A DNA stretch of 50,800 nt from an uncultured Propionibacteriaceae bacterium (GCA_937965785.1 CALCKT010000023.1:1-50800); one strand, 5' to 3'; numbered from the stretch's first letter, positions 39,940 through 48,899 are shown. Notes: generated from the letters alone by a model not told the origin. Program-made: numbers and translations.

Positions 39940-40719
39940 TCACCCTTGGGTTTTCACCCCGTACCAGCAGCAGACCACCAGGGCCACCAGGACCAGCGGA
40001 AGCCAGAACACCGGCATGTAGGCCAGGAACAGAAGAGCGAAGAACACTTCTCCGAGTTTCCTCAGTTGAACCATGAACAGGTATCCGAGGAAACCCGGCC
40101 AGGTGCTCCCCGTCGCCAGCGTGACCAGGGCCGGGGGAATCACCAACAGGAATCCGAGAAGCATCGATATCATCATCGTCACCGGGCTCCGGAGGTCGTA
40201 TCCCAGCTGCACCAGCCCGGAGCAGAAGGCGACGATCACCGTCGCCCACACCGGGCCGAACCGTGCTCGCAGCCGGGGCAGGGCATAACCGAGGAACAGC
40301 AGATTGACCGTGAACGTGATCCAGACCGGTTCCACCAGGGCCCTGACCATGAACTCGATGGAGAAGAGATAGAACTCGTCGTCCGGGGCCGGTAGTTTCC
40401 TCCTGAGCCAATCAGCCGCGATCAGCCAGGTCCCGAAGAATATGGCGGACATCCCGAGCCCCACCACCAACGCCCACCCCAGGTGCCTGGCCCTGAACCG
40501 TCCCACGCAACCCCGAAGAGTCGTGCCCTCGCGCCGCAGCAGCCACCACAACACCACCAAGCCGATCGCCCCGAGAACCGACTTCCCGGTGTCGTACCAG
40601 CGGGAGTCGCATCCACTGACCTGCAGCCAGAATCCGAACCCGACGAGCGGAAACGTGAACAACGACAGAACCAACAACGGCCCCCGCAGCGATCCCCGGA
40701 GCCTGGCATCAACCACCAT
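39940..40719 (-). CDS. Polytopic membrane protein, possibly degenerate CPBP-type
   Basis: A 259-residue protein with about seven or eight hydrophobic segments. The core VEPVWITFTVNLLFLGYALP followed by RLRARFGPVWATVIVAFCSG has the layout of CPBP intramembrane (Abi-type) proteases. However, the catalytic EExxxR is replaced by VEPVWIT and the later histidine motif is not evident, so protease activity is doubtful. The gene follows nothing in an obvious operon. The plain statement that can be supported is a multi-pass membrane protein of unknown function. Confidence 0.55.
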   Translation of the reverse strand: MVVDARLRGSLRGPLLVLSLFTFPLVGFGFWLQVSGCDSRWYDTGKSVLGAIGLVVLWWLLRREGTTLRGCVGRFRARHLGWALVVGLGMSAIFFGTWLIAADWLRRKLPAPDDEFYLFSIEFMVRALVEPVWITFTVNLLFLGYALPRLRARFGPVWATVIVAFCSGLVQLGYDLRSPVTMMISMLLGFLLVIPPALVTLATGSTWPGFLGYLFMVQLRKLGEVFFALLFLAYMPVFWLPLVLVALVVCCWYGVKTQG

Positions 40720-40752
40720 GCGAAAAGTGTGCCCGGCGGAAGGTTCAGCGGA

Positions 40753-41448
40753 TCAGGCGTGGGCCGCCAGCAGCTGGTGGGAATCCCAGCGTTCGGCATT
40801 CAACCACGTGTTGCGGTGCTCCCCCTCGAGGGCGACGCCCAGCCGGGCCAGGTAGTCGTCGCGGGACAGTTCGATCACCCCGAGGCTGGCCAGGTGCGGG
40901 GTGAGCCACTGCACGTCGAGCAGGTCGACGTGGGCCCGGGCGAATTCCGCGACCAGCCTCAGCAACGCCACCTTGGAGGCGTCGCGGCCCAGTTCGGGGT
41001 GATGGAACATGGACTCCCCCGCGAACATTCCTCCCTGGTGCACCCCGTAGAGTCCCCCGACCAGCCTGCCGTCGGCGTCCCAGGTCTCGACGCTGTGTGC
41101 GTACCCGGCCTGATTGAGGGCGGTGTAGGCGAAGGCGATGCGGTCGTCGATCCAACCGTCGGGGCGTTTCGGGTCGGCGCAGGCGGCCAGCACGTCGGGG
41201 AAGGCGTGATCGACGGTGGTGGTGTAGCGGGCAGCGGTTTTGCGCAGCGACCTGGTGATGCGCAGCCTGCCGGGGAGCAGCACGGCGCGTCGCAGCGGCG
41301 ACCACCACCCCATCCACTGCTCCACCGGCATGGGGAACACCCCACAGCGGTAGGCGACCAGCGCCAGGGCGGGGTCGAATTCGTCGCTGTACCCGATCAG
41401 GTCGGAGTCCGGCCAGGCATCGGGTGATCCGAAGACGTTGTCGAGCAC
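40753..41448 (-). CDS. aat: Leucyl/phenylalanyl-tRNA--protein transferase
   Basis: N-end-rule enzyme that adds Leu or Phe to N-terminal basic residues, marking proteins for Clp degradation. The 231-residue core has ALALVAYRCGVFPM, MGWWSPLRRAVLLPGRLRIT, GWIDDRIAFAYTALNQAGYA, HSVETWDADGRLVGGLYGVH and FAGESMFHHPELGRDASKVA, all characteristic. I chose the GTG at 41448 because it gives the usual length (about 234 in E. coli). An ATG at 41511 would add 21 residues, and neither has a convincing ribosome site. Confidence 0.93.
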   Translation of the reverse strand: MLDNVFGSPDAWPDSDLIGYSDEFDPALALVAYRCGVFPMPVEQWMGWWSPLRRAVLLPGRLRITRSLRKTAARYTTTVDHAFPDVLAACADPKRPDGWIDDRIAFAYTALNQAGYAHSVETWDADGRLVGGLYGVHQGGMFAGESMFHHPELGRDASKVALLRLVAEFARAHVDLLDVQWLTPHLASLGVIELSRDDYLARLGVALEGEHRNTWLNAERWDSHQLLAAHA

Positions 41449-41598
41449 GACTCCCAGTCTTGCAGGGTCGCCGGTTCTTTCGTCGTCGCGGGTGCCAGTT
41501 GATGATTTCATCGATCGCGGTGAAGATTTTGGTTGGTGTACGCAACAAAACCTTTCACAATGACATAATGCGAGTCGGGGCAGAAGGACGGTGGGAAG

Positions 41599-42294
41599 AT
41601 GAGTGACGCCAACGAGGCCAACAACAAAGTGGTCGCGACGGCCGAGGGTCTGACGTCGGATGCCTTCCACCGGCTGCTGGATCTCGCCATCACGGGTCGC
41701 GGGAAACTCCCGGGCGCCCGCACCATCGCGAACAACCAGCTCAGGCAGCGCCACAACCACGAGGACGCCATCCGCTGGTTGTCGAACCAACACATCGCGC
41801 TGGCGAGCGGCCAGGGATTCGCGACGAACTGGGGTGGTCTGCTCCTGTCGCTGGTCACGATTCCCGCGAACATGGCCGCGGCCGCCTTCATCCAGGCGCG
41901 CGCCGTCGCCGTCATCGCGCACCTGCGCGGCTACGAACTGGACGACCCCCGGGTCCGAACCGCGATCCTCATGGTCATGCTCGGCCCGCGCGGATCGGCG
42001 GCGCTGATCGCCGCAGGCGACCTGCCCAGCTCCGCGGCCGCCGTCGCCACCGCCCCGGCCTTCGACCCACATCTCGACTCCCGTGTCTCCAGGGCGCTCC
42101 TGGAGCAGTCGATGAACCAAGTCGGGGGCAAACGCCTCGGGGTGTTCCTGGCCAAGAAGGTTCCGCTGGTCGGCGGCGGGGTCGGAGCGGTCGTGGACGG
42201 CTGGTCCACGCACTCCATCATCCAGTACGCCCAGGAGCAGTTCCTCTCCCGCCGCCCCCGGACCACGGGCTACGCGGTCATCGTGGAGGACTGA
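41599..42294 (+). CDS. EcsC-like protein
   Basis: A 231-residue protein with the EcsC-family pattern NWGGLLLSLVTIPANMAAAA then FIQARAVAVIAHLRGYELDD PRVRTAIL and a C-terminal glycine-rich PLVGGGVGAVVDGWSTHSII segment. Members are peripheral or membrane-linked proteins whose biochemical role is not settled. The ATG at 41599 has GGTGGGAAG just upstream. It is divergent from aat. Confidence 0.7.
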   Translation: MSDANEANNKVVATAEGLTSDAFHRLLDLAITGRGKLPGARTIANNQLRQRHNHEDAIRWLSNQHIALASGQGFATNWGGLLLSLVTIPANMAAAAFIQARAVAVIAHLRGYELDDPRVRTAILMVMLGPRGSAALIAAGDLPSSAAAVATAPAFDPHLDSRVSRALLEQSMNQVGGKRLGVFLAKKVPLVGGGVGAVVDGWSTHSIIQYAQEQFLSRRPRTTGYAVIVED

Positions 42295-42324
42295 GACATC
42301 CCGTCAGACCCGACCACCCTCACC

Positions 42325-42585
42325 ATGGTTTCGACACGACCCACTCGCTGACGCTCGCAGGTCGGCTCAACCAACTCCCACCCCCGACGCTGGTTGAGCC
42401 GGGGAGCGAGGAACGAGCGACCCGAGTCGAAACCCCCGACACCCGACACCCAAGACCCCGATCACGGTCACCATGGTTTCGACACGACCCACTCGCTGAC
42501 GCTCGCAGGTCGGCTCAACCAGCTTGACTCAGAATGACCCGACACGACCAGCTCGCCAAACGAGCCGGCCGGCTCAACCAGTCTT
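42325..42585. repeat. Dispersed palindromic repeats
   Basis: Two copies of GGTTTCGACACGACCCACT followed by CGCTGACGCTCGCAGGTCGG and GGCTCAACCA, and one reversed copy (GCTGGTTGAGCCGGGG with GAGTCGAAACC). This is the same family as at 1.5, 5.2, 12.7 and 19.6 kb. No gene is supported in 42295-42599. Confidence 0.8.
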
Positions 42586-42599
42586 CTCCTTCGCGGGTC

Positions 42600-43712
42600 T
42601 CAGACGTAGAGGCGCGGCACCCTGGGGGCGATCAGGCAGGGCACCTCGTAGGTGATGGTGCCCATCAGGTCGGCGAGTTCCTCCATGGTGATCTGCTCGT
42701 CGCCCTGGCGGCCGAGCAGCACCACCTCGTCGCCCACCGCGACCTGCGGGTCGCCGGGGCCGAGGTCGATCATCGTCTGATCCATGCACACCCGGCCCGC
42801 GATCGGGTAGGAACGCCCCCCCACCAGCATGCGTCCGCGGTTGCTGAACAGCCGTGAGTAGCCGTCGCCGTAGCCGACGGGGACGGTGGCGATCCACGTG
42901 TCGCAGGGGGCGGTCCAGGTGCGGCCGTATCCGACGGTCTCCCCCTCGGGGACGCGTTTGAGGAACGAAACCCGCGACGTCCAGGTGGCGGCGGGACTCA
43001 GACCCTCCCAGGCGGTGCTGGAATCGGCCCGGTAGCCGTAGGCGATGATCCCGGGACGGATCAGGTTGGTGCCCGTCAGGTCGTGGCCGAGCACCGCCCC
43101 GGAGTTCCCGGCGTGGACGTACGGGATCTCCCCAACGGCGTCGCGGATCTCGTCCACGACGGCGAGGAACCGGGCGAGCTGGGCCCTGGTGAACTCCTCC
43201 CCCTCGGGGCAGTCGCTGATCGGCAGGTGGGTGAACACACCGTCGAGGACCAGATTGGGGCTGTCCTTGATCTGTTTGGCCAGGGCGACGGCATCGTCGG
43301 GATGGACACCGACGCGCCGCATGCCGGTGTCGATCTTCAGGTGCACGGGGTGGCGGACTCCGGCGTGTTCGGCGGCCGCCTGGGCTGCCTCCACCCCTCC
43401 GACATCACCGACGGAAATGGTCAGCCGGGCGGCGATGGCGCGCCCCAGTTCCTCGGGGAAACAGGGCGAGAACTTCAGGGTGGGAAGCTCGACGCCCCCC
43501 TCGCGGAGCTGCTCCGCCTCGGACACCTCGGCCACGCCGAGCCACTGGGCGGAGCCCACGGATTCGACGTGCCGGGCGACGGGAACTATCCCGTGGCCGT
43601 AGGCGTTGGCCTTTACTGGAAAGAGAACCGCACGGCCGGGGTTGCGTTCACTTGCCAAGGCAAGATTCGCGTCGATGGCGGCCAGGTCTACGTTGAGCTG
43701 GGAAGGGCACAT
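42600..43712 (-). CDS. alr: Alanine racemase
   Basis: PLP enzyme making D-alanine for peptidoglycan. The 370-residue protein begins CPSQLNVDLAAIDANLALAS, has the PLP lysine in FPVKANAYGHGIVPVARHVE, then VHLKIDTGMRRVGVHPDD, IIAYGYRADSS and AGRVCMDQTMIDLGPGDPQV. The ATG at 43712 has a GAGGGG-type site about five bases upstream. Upstream in-frame codons cover the antisense of the neighbouring repeat-rich gene and are rejected. Confidence 0.94.
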   Translation of the reverse strand: MCPSQLNVDLAAIDANLALASERNPGRAVLFPVKANAYGHGIVPVARHVESVGSAQWLGVAEVSEAEQLREGGVELPTLKFSPCFPEELGRAIAARLTISVGDVGGVEAAQAAAEHAGVRHPVHLKIDTGMRRVGVHPDDAVALAKQIKDSPNLVLDGVFTHLPISDCPEGEEFTRAQLARFLAVVDEIRDAVGEIPYVHAGNSGAVLGHDLTGTNLIRPGIIAYGYRADSSTAWEGLSPAATWTSRVSFLKRVPEGETVGYGRTWTAPCDTWIATVPVGYGDGYSRLFSNRGRMLVGGRSYPIAGRVCMDQTMIDLGPGDPQVAVGDEVVLLGRQGDEQITMEELADLMGTITYEVPCLIAPRVPRLYV

Positions 43713-43783
43713 GCCCCTCATTCTGGCGCACATGCCGAGACCGTGGGGTGGCGGTGTCGGTTTCGAGTGGCAGAATGGCCCCC

Positions 43784-44506
43784 ATGTCGAACAACCAGTG
43801 GACCGGCGCCCAGGATTGGAACGCCCAGCCCCAGCAGTCGAACGCCCAGGATTGGAACGCGCAGTCGGCCCAGGATTGGAACGCACCTGCGCAGCAGCCC
43901 GCCCAGGATTGGGGGGCACCGTCTCAGGATCAGACCACCGTCCAGCCCGCAGCCCAGGATTGGAACACACCCGCGCAGGAACAGACCTCCGTCACCGCGG
44001 CGCAGGACTGGAACGCCCAGCCCCAGCAATCCGTCCCGTCCGCCCCTGAATGGGGCACCCCGGGCCAGGAGAACACCGGCCAGCAGAACATGCAGGACTG
44101 GAACCAGCAGGCGACCTGGGGCGCGGCCCAGCAGGCGCAGTCCCAGCAGCAGTGGGGCGGCCAGCAGCAGGCTGCTTCCTACGGTGGCCAGCAGCAGTGG
44201 GCCCAGCAGCAGGCCCCGTCCGGCTTCGGTGCGATCTTCGATTTCGGTTTCAGGGGCAGCGCACTCAAGAAAGGCATCGGCTCCGTCTACGTGGTGGTCG
44301 TGATCTGCCTCGGCGTCGTTGCGCTCTTCGAGCTGATCGGTGGGCTCGTCTCCGGGTCCTCACTCAGCGGCAGCAACGGCGCCATGACCATCATCACTTC
44401 GCTGTTCATTCCGCCGGCCCGTGTTCTCGCGCTGATAATCCTGTCCCGAGCCTTCCTGGAGGGAATGGCCGCTCTGGTCAAGAAGAACGACGACACCCAG
44501 GAGTGA
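43784..44506 (+). CDS. DUF4282-like membrane protein with AQDWN repeats
   Basis: A 240-residue protein of unknown function. Residues about 5-135 are a Gln/Trp/Asn/Pro-rich repeat region with at least six copies of AQDWN(A/T). The C-terminal part begins FGAIFDFGFRGSALKKGIGS and has two hydrophobic segments (VYVVVVICLGVVALFELIGG; IITSLFIPPARVLALIIL), matching the DUF4282 layout. The repeat part is probably a disordered cytoplasmic N-terminus. The ATG at 43784 was preferred over an upstream GTG because the repeat-type N-terminus starts there. Confidence 0.7.
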   Translation: MSNNQWTGAQDWNAQPQQSNAQDWNAQSAQDWNAPAQQPAQDWGAPSQDQTTVQPAAQDWNTPAQEQTSVTAAQDWNAQPQQSVPSAPEWGTPGQENTGQQNMQDWNQQATWGAAQQAQSQQQWGGQQQAASYGGQQQWAQQQAPSGFGAIFDFGFRGSALKKGIGSVYVVVVICLGVVALFELIGGLVSGSSLSGSNGAMTIITSLFIPPARVLALIILSRAFLEGMAALVKKNDDTQE

Positions 44507-44531
44507 CACCCTCCCCAACCACGAACCATCA

Positions 44532-44556
44532 GGCCGGGCCCACAGCGGGCCCGGCC
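44532..44556. terminator. Bidirectional terminator
   Basis: GGCCGGGCCC and GGGCCCGGCC form a perfect 10-bp stem with a five-base loop, followed by TTCT. It lies between the convergent DUF4282-like gene and the E2 gene. Confidence 0.85.
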
Positions 44557-44571
44557 TTCTCGTTCCCGAGG

Positions 44572-46053
44572 TCAGAACAGCAACGCCAGGGCGGGTTCAG
44601 CGAGGATCTCGGCGACGTCGTGGAGGAAACGGGAACCCTGTTCACCGTCGATGACCCGATGATCGAAGGAAACAGCCAGGGTGGTGACCCAGCGCGGCAC
44701 GACCCGCTCCTCCGCACCGGTACCCACCACCCAGGGGCGGCGCTGAATGGCACCCATGCACAGGATCGCCGATTCGTCACCGTTGATGATGGGGGTTCCC
44801 GCATCAACCCCGAAGACACCGACGTTGGTGATGGTGAAGGTGCCTCCCGCGTAGTCGGGGGGCTGGAGTTTGCCGTCGCGGGAGACTGCGACGAGCTGGT
44901 TGAGGGCCCGGCACAGCTCCAGGAGACTGAGGTCCTGCGCGGCCTTGATGTTGGGAACCATCAGTCCCCGCGGGGTGGCGGCCGCGATACCGAGGTTCAC
45001 GTCCCGGTGGTAGACGATCTCGCGGTTCTCCTCGTCCCAGGACGCGTTGAGGTCGGGGTTGCGACCCAACGCCAGACACACCGCCTTCGCGTGGATCAGC
45101 AGCGGCGAGACACGCAGCCCCGCGAACTCCCGTCGCGCCCTGAGCGTCTCGACGAACTCCATCATGCCGGTGACATCGGTGGTCAGCCACTCGGTGACGT
45201 GGACGTGGGTGCTGACGGAACGCACCATCGCCTCGGCGGTGACCCTGCGCACCCCCTTGATGGGGACGCGGCGTTCCCCACCACCCTGCGGGCTGCGCGG
45301 CGATCCGAATCCGTGGCTCCGCGGCCCCGGGTCCTGGAAGCTGGCGGCGTCGTTGACGACCCTGCCCTGCGCGGCTTCCTCCCGGGGAGCCTCCCCCGCC
45401 GACCGGGACCGTTCGAAGATCCACGCGGCCTCGACGTCGGCGCGGGTGATGGTGCCCTCCGGCCCGGTTCCCGCGACCTTCCCGAGATCGACCCCGAGAT
45501 CGCGGGCGTACTTGCGCACCGGTGGTTTGGCCCGCGCGGACTGCGGATCGGAGGCCAGCACCAGCGTCGACTCGGTGGGTGCATCACCCGTCTCCGGCAA
45601 CGGATCACCGACGGGAGCGGCGACGACCCGACCCGCGGGATCCACGTCGTCGGGACGCCGCGACGGCTCACGGGAGGCGTAACTCTCCCCCAACCCCTGA
45701 CGGGCGGCCTCCGCATCCCGGCCTGCGGTGTTCCTGCGGCGGCGCCGCGACCTGGCGGGTTCGTCGCGCGGCCCGTAGCCGACGAGGGTCGGGGGCTCCT
45801 CCCCGCCACCCTCGACGCCGTCCTCGATCTCGACGATGGCGGTGCCGACCTCCACCGTGACCCCCTCCGCCACCAGCAACGAAGTCACGGTCCCGGCATG
45901 GGGTGAGGGCAGCTCCACCAGCGACTTGGCGGTCTCGATCTCGACGAGCACGTCGTTGACCTCGATCTCCTGTCCGACGGTGACCCGCCAGGCGACGATC
46001 TCGGCCTCGGTGAGACCTTCACCGGGATCCGGGAGAAGGAACTGGCGTTTCAT
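44572..46053 (-). CDS. 2-oxoacid dehydrogenase E2 (dihydrolipoamide acyltransferase)
   Basis: Core acyltransferase of a branched-chain-type 2-oxoacid dehydrogenase complex. The 493-residue protein has one lipoyl domain with the lipoylated Lys in VEIETAKSLVELPSPHAGTV. A charged linker follows (RSRRRRRNTAGRDA), then a peripheral-subunit-binding domain (VRKYARDLGVDLGKVAGTGP). The catalytic domain contains VSFDHRVIDGEQGSRFLHDV, with the active-site His and Asp. It is last in an E1alpha-E1beta-E2 operon. No E3 gene is in the window. Confidence 0.92.
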   Translation of the reverse strand: MKRQFLLPDPGEGLTEAEIVAWRVTVGQEIEVNDVLVEIETAKSLVELPSPHAGTVTSLLVAEGVTVEVGTAIVEIEDGVEGGGEEPPTLVGYGPRDEPARSRRRRRNTAGRDAEAARQGLGESYASREPSRRPDDVDPAGRVVAAPVGDPLPETGDAPTESTLVLASDPQSARAKPPVRKYARDLGVDLGKVAGTGPEGTITRADVEAAWIFERSRSAGEAPREEAAQGRVVNDAASFQDPGPRSHGFGSPRSPQGGGERRVPIKGVRRVTAEAMVRSVSTHVHVTEWLTTDVTGMMEFVETLRARREFAGLRVSPLLIHAKAVCLALGRNPDLNASWDEENREIVYHRDVNLGIAAATPRGLMVPNIKAAQDLSLLELCRALNQLVAVSRDGKLQPPDYAGGTFTITNVGVFGVDAGTPIINGDESAILCMGAIQRRPWVVGTGAEERVVPRWVTTLAVSFDHRVIDGEQGSRFLHDVAEILAEPALALLF

Positions 46054-46075
46054 CATCACTCCTGTCTGCTTGGGT

Positions 46076-47050
46076 TCACCACGTCAGGGAACGGTCGAGG
46101 GCGTCGAGGATGCGGTCCGCCGATGGCAGGAACTCGTCCTCCAGGCGCGACGGCGGGTAGGGGATGTCGTAGCCGGTGACGCGCAGCACCGGGGATTCCA
46201 TGTCGTAGAACAGGTCCTCGTGGAGGCGGGCGGCGATCTCCGCGCCCAGCCCGAGGGTGCGGGGGGCCTCGTGGACGACGATGGCGCGGCGGGTGCGGCG
46301 CACGGAGGCGATCAAACTCACCCAGTCGATGGGCGCGAGGGATCTGAGATCGACGACCTCCACCGATGTGCCCTCCTCCGCGGCGACGGCGGCGGCGTCC
46401 AGGCAGGTGCGCACCATCGGCCCCCACGCGATGAGGGTGGCGTCGGTTCCCTGCCGGAGAATCCCGGCCTGGTGCATTGGGGCGGGTCGCTGCTCGGAGT
46501 TCACCTCCCCCTTGACGTGGTAGCGGCGTTTGGGTTCGAGGAAGATCACGGGATCCGGGGATGCGACGGCCTGCTGGATCATCCAGTGGGCGTCGTGCGG
46601 GTTGGAGGGGGTGACCACCTTCAATCCGGGGGTGTGGCAGAAGTACGCCTCGGGGGATTCGGAGTGGTGTTCGACGGCCCCGATGCCGCCGCCGTAGGGG
46701 ATGCGCACCACCATCGGCATCGGTTGGCGCCCGGCGGTGCGGGCGTGCAGTTTCGCGACCTGCGTGACGAGCTGATCGAAGGCGGGGAAGACGAAACCGT
46801 CGAACTGGATCTCGGCTACCACACGGTAGCCGCGCATCGTCAGTCCGACGGCGGTGCCGATGATCCCTGATTCCGCCAGCGGCGAGTCGATGACCCGGTT
46901 GGTTCCGAACTCCGCCTGGAGGCCTTCCGTGATGCGGAACACGCCGCCGAGTTTCCCGACGTCCTCGCCGGTGATCAGGACCTTCGGGTCGGCCTGGAGG
47001 GCGCGGCGCAGGCCCAGGTTGATGGCCTTGGCGATCGTCATGTTGCTCAT
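46076..47050 (-). CDS. 2-oxoacid dehydrogenase E1 beta subunit
   Basis: With E1 alpha it decarboxylates 2-oxoacids using thiamine diphosphate. The 324-residue sequence has MTIAKAINLGLRRALQADPK, LITGEDVGKLGGVFRITEGL, NRVIDSPLAESGIIGTAVGL, GIGAVEHHSESPEAYFCHTP and VTGYDIPYPPSRLEDEFLPS, typical of the branched-chain/PdhB-like group. The ATG at 47050 overlaps the E1 alpha stop (ATGA). The likely substrates are branched-chain 2-oxoacids, but pyruvate cannot be excluded. Confidence 0.93.
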   Translation of the reverse strand: MSNMTIAKAINLGLRRALQADPKVLITGEDVGKLGGVFRITEGLQAEFGTNRVIDSPLAESGIIGTAVGLTMRGYRVVAEIQFDGFVFPAFDQLVTQVAKLHARTAGRQPMPMVVRIPYGGGIGAVEHHSESPEAYFCHTPGLKVVTPSNPHDAHWMIQQAVASPDPVIFLEPKRRYHVKGEVNSEQRPAPMHQAGILRQGTDATLIAWGPMVRTCLDAAAVAAEEGTSVEVVDLRSLAPIDWVSLIASVRRTRRAIVVHEAPRTLGLGAEIAARLHEDLFYDMESPVLRVTGYDIPYPPSRLEDEFLPSADRILDALDRSLTW

Positions 47051-48126
47051 GCCTGCTCCCCTGCTGCCCATTCAGCGTACTCGCGGCGCTGCGCCTGAAG
47101 GGCGACGGTGTTCTCGGCGTAGACGTTGTCGAACAGTTCGTCCATGGTCAGGTCCGTCAGTTTCGGGATGGCGGCGCGGATCTCGGCGCCGAAGTCGCGG
47201 GCGTCGGCGTCGAGGGCGGACAGCCAGGCGTCGTCGATGATCCCTTGCCGTTTCAGGTGGGTGGTCAGGCGGGTGATGGGGTCGCGGCCGGCCCACTCGG
47301 CGGTTTCCTCGTCGAGGCGGTACTTGGTGGGGTCGTCGGAGGTGGTGTGGGCGCCCATCCGGTAGGTGAACGCCTCGATGAAGGTGGGGCCCTCGCCCTT
47401 GTGGGCGCGTTCCAGGGCCCAGCGGGTGACGGCGTGGACGGCCAGCACGTCGTTGCCGTCCACCTGCACCCCGGGGAACCCGAACCCCCGGGCGCGCTGG
47501 AACAGCGGGATCCGCGACTGCAATGCGATGGGTTCGGAGATCGCCCACTGGTTGTTCTGGCAGAAGAAGACGACGGGGGCGTTGTAGCTGGCCGCGAACA
47601 CGTAGGCCTCGTTGACGTCGCCCTGCGAGCTGGCCCCGTCACCGTGGTAGGCGATCACGGCCGCGTTGTCGCCGTCGTCGTTGCCGACGAGGCCGTCCAG
47701 CTGCAATCCCATGGCGTAGCCGGTGGCGTGGAGGGTCTGGGAGCCGATGATGATCTGGTAGTTGCGGAACCGGTCGAGCCGGTCCCAGGCCCCGGCGTCG
47801 CAGCCCCGGAACAGGGCCAGGATCTGTTGGAAGGGCAGACCGAGGGCGAGGAAGACGGCGTGTTCCCGGTAGGTGGGGAAGACGATGTCGCGGGCGCCGA
47901 GGGCGTGGGCGGAGCCCACCTGCGCGGCCTCCTGTCCGAGGGCGGGCGGCCACAAACCAAGTTCCCCGTGTCTTTGAAGGGCGGTGGCCTCGGTGTCGAA
48001 TCGCCTTGCCAGCACCATGTCCCGCAGGTATTGGGTCAGGTCGTCGGCGGTTCCCCCGAAGGAGAACTCGGGGTTCTCGACACGCTGCCCGTCGGGGGTC
48101 AGCAACTGCACCATGTCGTGTTTCAT
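47047..48126 (-). CDS. 2-oxoacid dehydrogenase E1 alpha subunit
   Basis: Thiamine-diphosphate-binding half of E1; 359 residues. The cofactor motif is AYHGDGASSQGDVNEAYVFA followed by VVFFCQNNQWAIS. The phosphorylation-loop region reads TYRMGAHTTSDDPTKYRLDE. First gene of the operon. A long palindrome lies 12 bases upstream of the ATG and probably binds the operon regulator. Confidence 0.93.
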   Translation of the reverse strand: MKHDMVQLLTPDGQRVENPEFSFGGTADDLTQYLRDMVLARRFDTEATALQRHGELGLWPPALGQEAAQVGSAHALGARDIVFPTYREHAVFLALGLPFQQILALFRGCDAGAWDRLDRFRNYQIIIGSQTLHATGYAMGLQLDGLVGNDDGDNAAVIAYHGDGASSQGDVNEAYVFAASYNAPVVFFCQNNQWAISEPIALQSRIPLFQRARGFGFPGVQVDGNDVLAVHAVTRWALERAHKGEGPTFIEAFTYRMGAHTTSDDPTKYRLDEETAEWAGRDPITRLTTHLKRQGIIDDAWLSALDADARDFGAEIRAAIPKLTDLTMDELFDNVYAENTVALQAQRREYAEWAAGEQA

Positions 48127-48137
48127 GACCTCTCCTA

Positions 48138-48174
48138 AAACCTACGCAACCGTAGCCTACGGGGACGTAGGTTT
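48138..48174 (-). promoter_or_regulatory. 37-bp operator palindrome upstream of the dehydrogenase operon
   Basis: Four alternating CTACG/CGTAG elements. AAACCTACG, four bases, CGTAG, one base, CTACG, four bases, CGTAGGTTT: the two halves are perfect complements except for the four-base spacers. A further half (GAACCTAC) follows near 48189. The layout suits a multimeric regulator such as Lrp-type proteins, which often control branched-chain dehydrogenases; the regulator identity is inference. Confidence 0.65.
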
Positions 48175-48230
48175 CCTCCGAAGGTCGAGAACCTACAATT
48201 CCTTCGACGAGATTTGTTGATTCCACCCAC

Positions 48231-48524
48231 CCCTACCCCCGAAAGCCGACCCGCGCTCTCACACGCGGCACGAGGCGCACGGACGTCGTCTTTTTGGTTG
48301 ACACGGATCTGATGCATGCCGCGCTCTCGCAGGCGTTGCTCCAAGTCGGGCCGGGGTTGACCCGACTTTCAGCATGGGATGTCTCGACCCCTCGCGCGGC
48401 CCCGGGGGTTCTCGCGCGGCCCCGGGGGTTGCGGATGCGCGGGTTCCTTCGGTTGGATTCTATACCCGGGGTTCGGCACGGCGGGCGCGAGTGTCGCCGT
48501 TGAAATACAGGAAGGGAACTGCTG
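48231..48524. other. Non-coding stretch with a hairpin and a 20-bp duplication
   Basis: AAGTCGGG and CCCGACTT (48343-48368) form an 8-bp stem followed by TTC. An exact 20-base direct duplication starting CTCGCGCGGCC occupies 48391-48410 and 48411-48430. A promoter for the following secretion genes is expected here but none was clear. Short frames in this stretch are not supported. Confidence 0.5.
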
Positions 48525-48896
48525 ATGTCTCAGTGGAAGATCGTACCCGCAGCGGTGAGGGCGTTGTTACTGGAGGTTTCTGAGCAACAGGAGGGCTTGG
48601 CCGCCACGTTTTCCGAGGAAGACCTCGAAGCCATCGAGACTGCTTTGTCATGGTGCCCGCAGGTCGCCGGATACATTCCGGCGGCACTGAAGCGGGTGAT
48701 GGAAACCCAGAAGAAGAACCTGCGCACGGTGGCGTCGCACGTGAATGCCGGCGTCGTGGGTGTGGGAAATGCAACAATTTCTTACAATAAAGCACAGCAG
48801 GAGATGGCCGGCAACTTCGAGAGAGAAATGTTTAATTCTGCTGCATCGGGAGATTTCTCGTATTTCGAGAAATACGGCTACAAGGGAAACGAGTAG
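48525..48896 (+). CDS. WXG100-like / DUF6507-type small protein
   Basis: A 123-residue helical protein that begins MSQWKIVPAAVRALLLEVSE, the W-x-(I/V)-xPAxV opening seen in DUF6507-type type VII secretion partners. It has a second helix region ending AGVVGVGNATISYNKAQQEM, typical of ESX substrates. GGAAGGG precedes the ATG. The stop is three bases before the large toxin-like gene, so the two are co-translated. The pair resembles a small WXG-like partner encoded just before its large cargo. It lacks a strict WxG turn. Confidence 0.65.
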   Translation: MSQWKIVPAAVRALLLEVSEQQEGLAATFSEEDLEAIETALSWCPQVAGYIPAALKRVMETQKKNLRTVASHVNAGVVGVGNATISYNKAQQEMAGNFEREMFNSAASGDFSYFEKYGYKGNE

Positions 48897-48899
48897 GAC

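Noticed and set aside
42600..43970. Extended alr with an SNPGR-repeat N-terminus
   Set aside because: The extra 86 codons are the antisense of the AQDWN repeats of the divergent gene. The alanine racemase fold starts at CPSQLNVDL.
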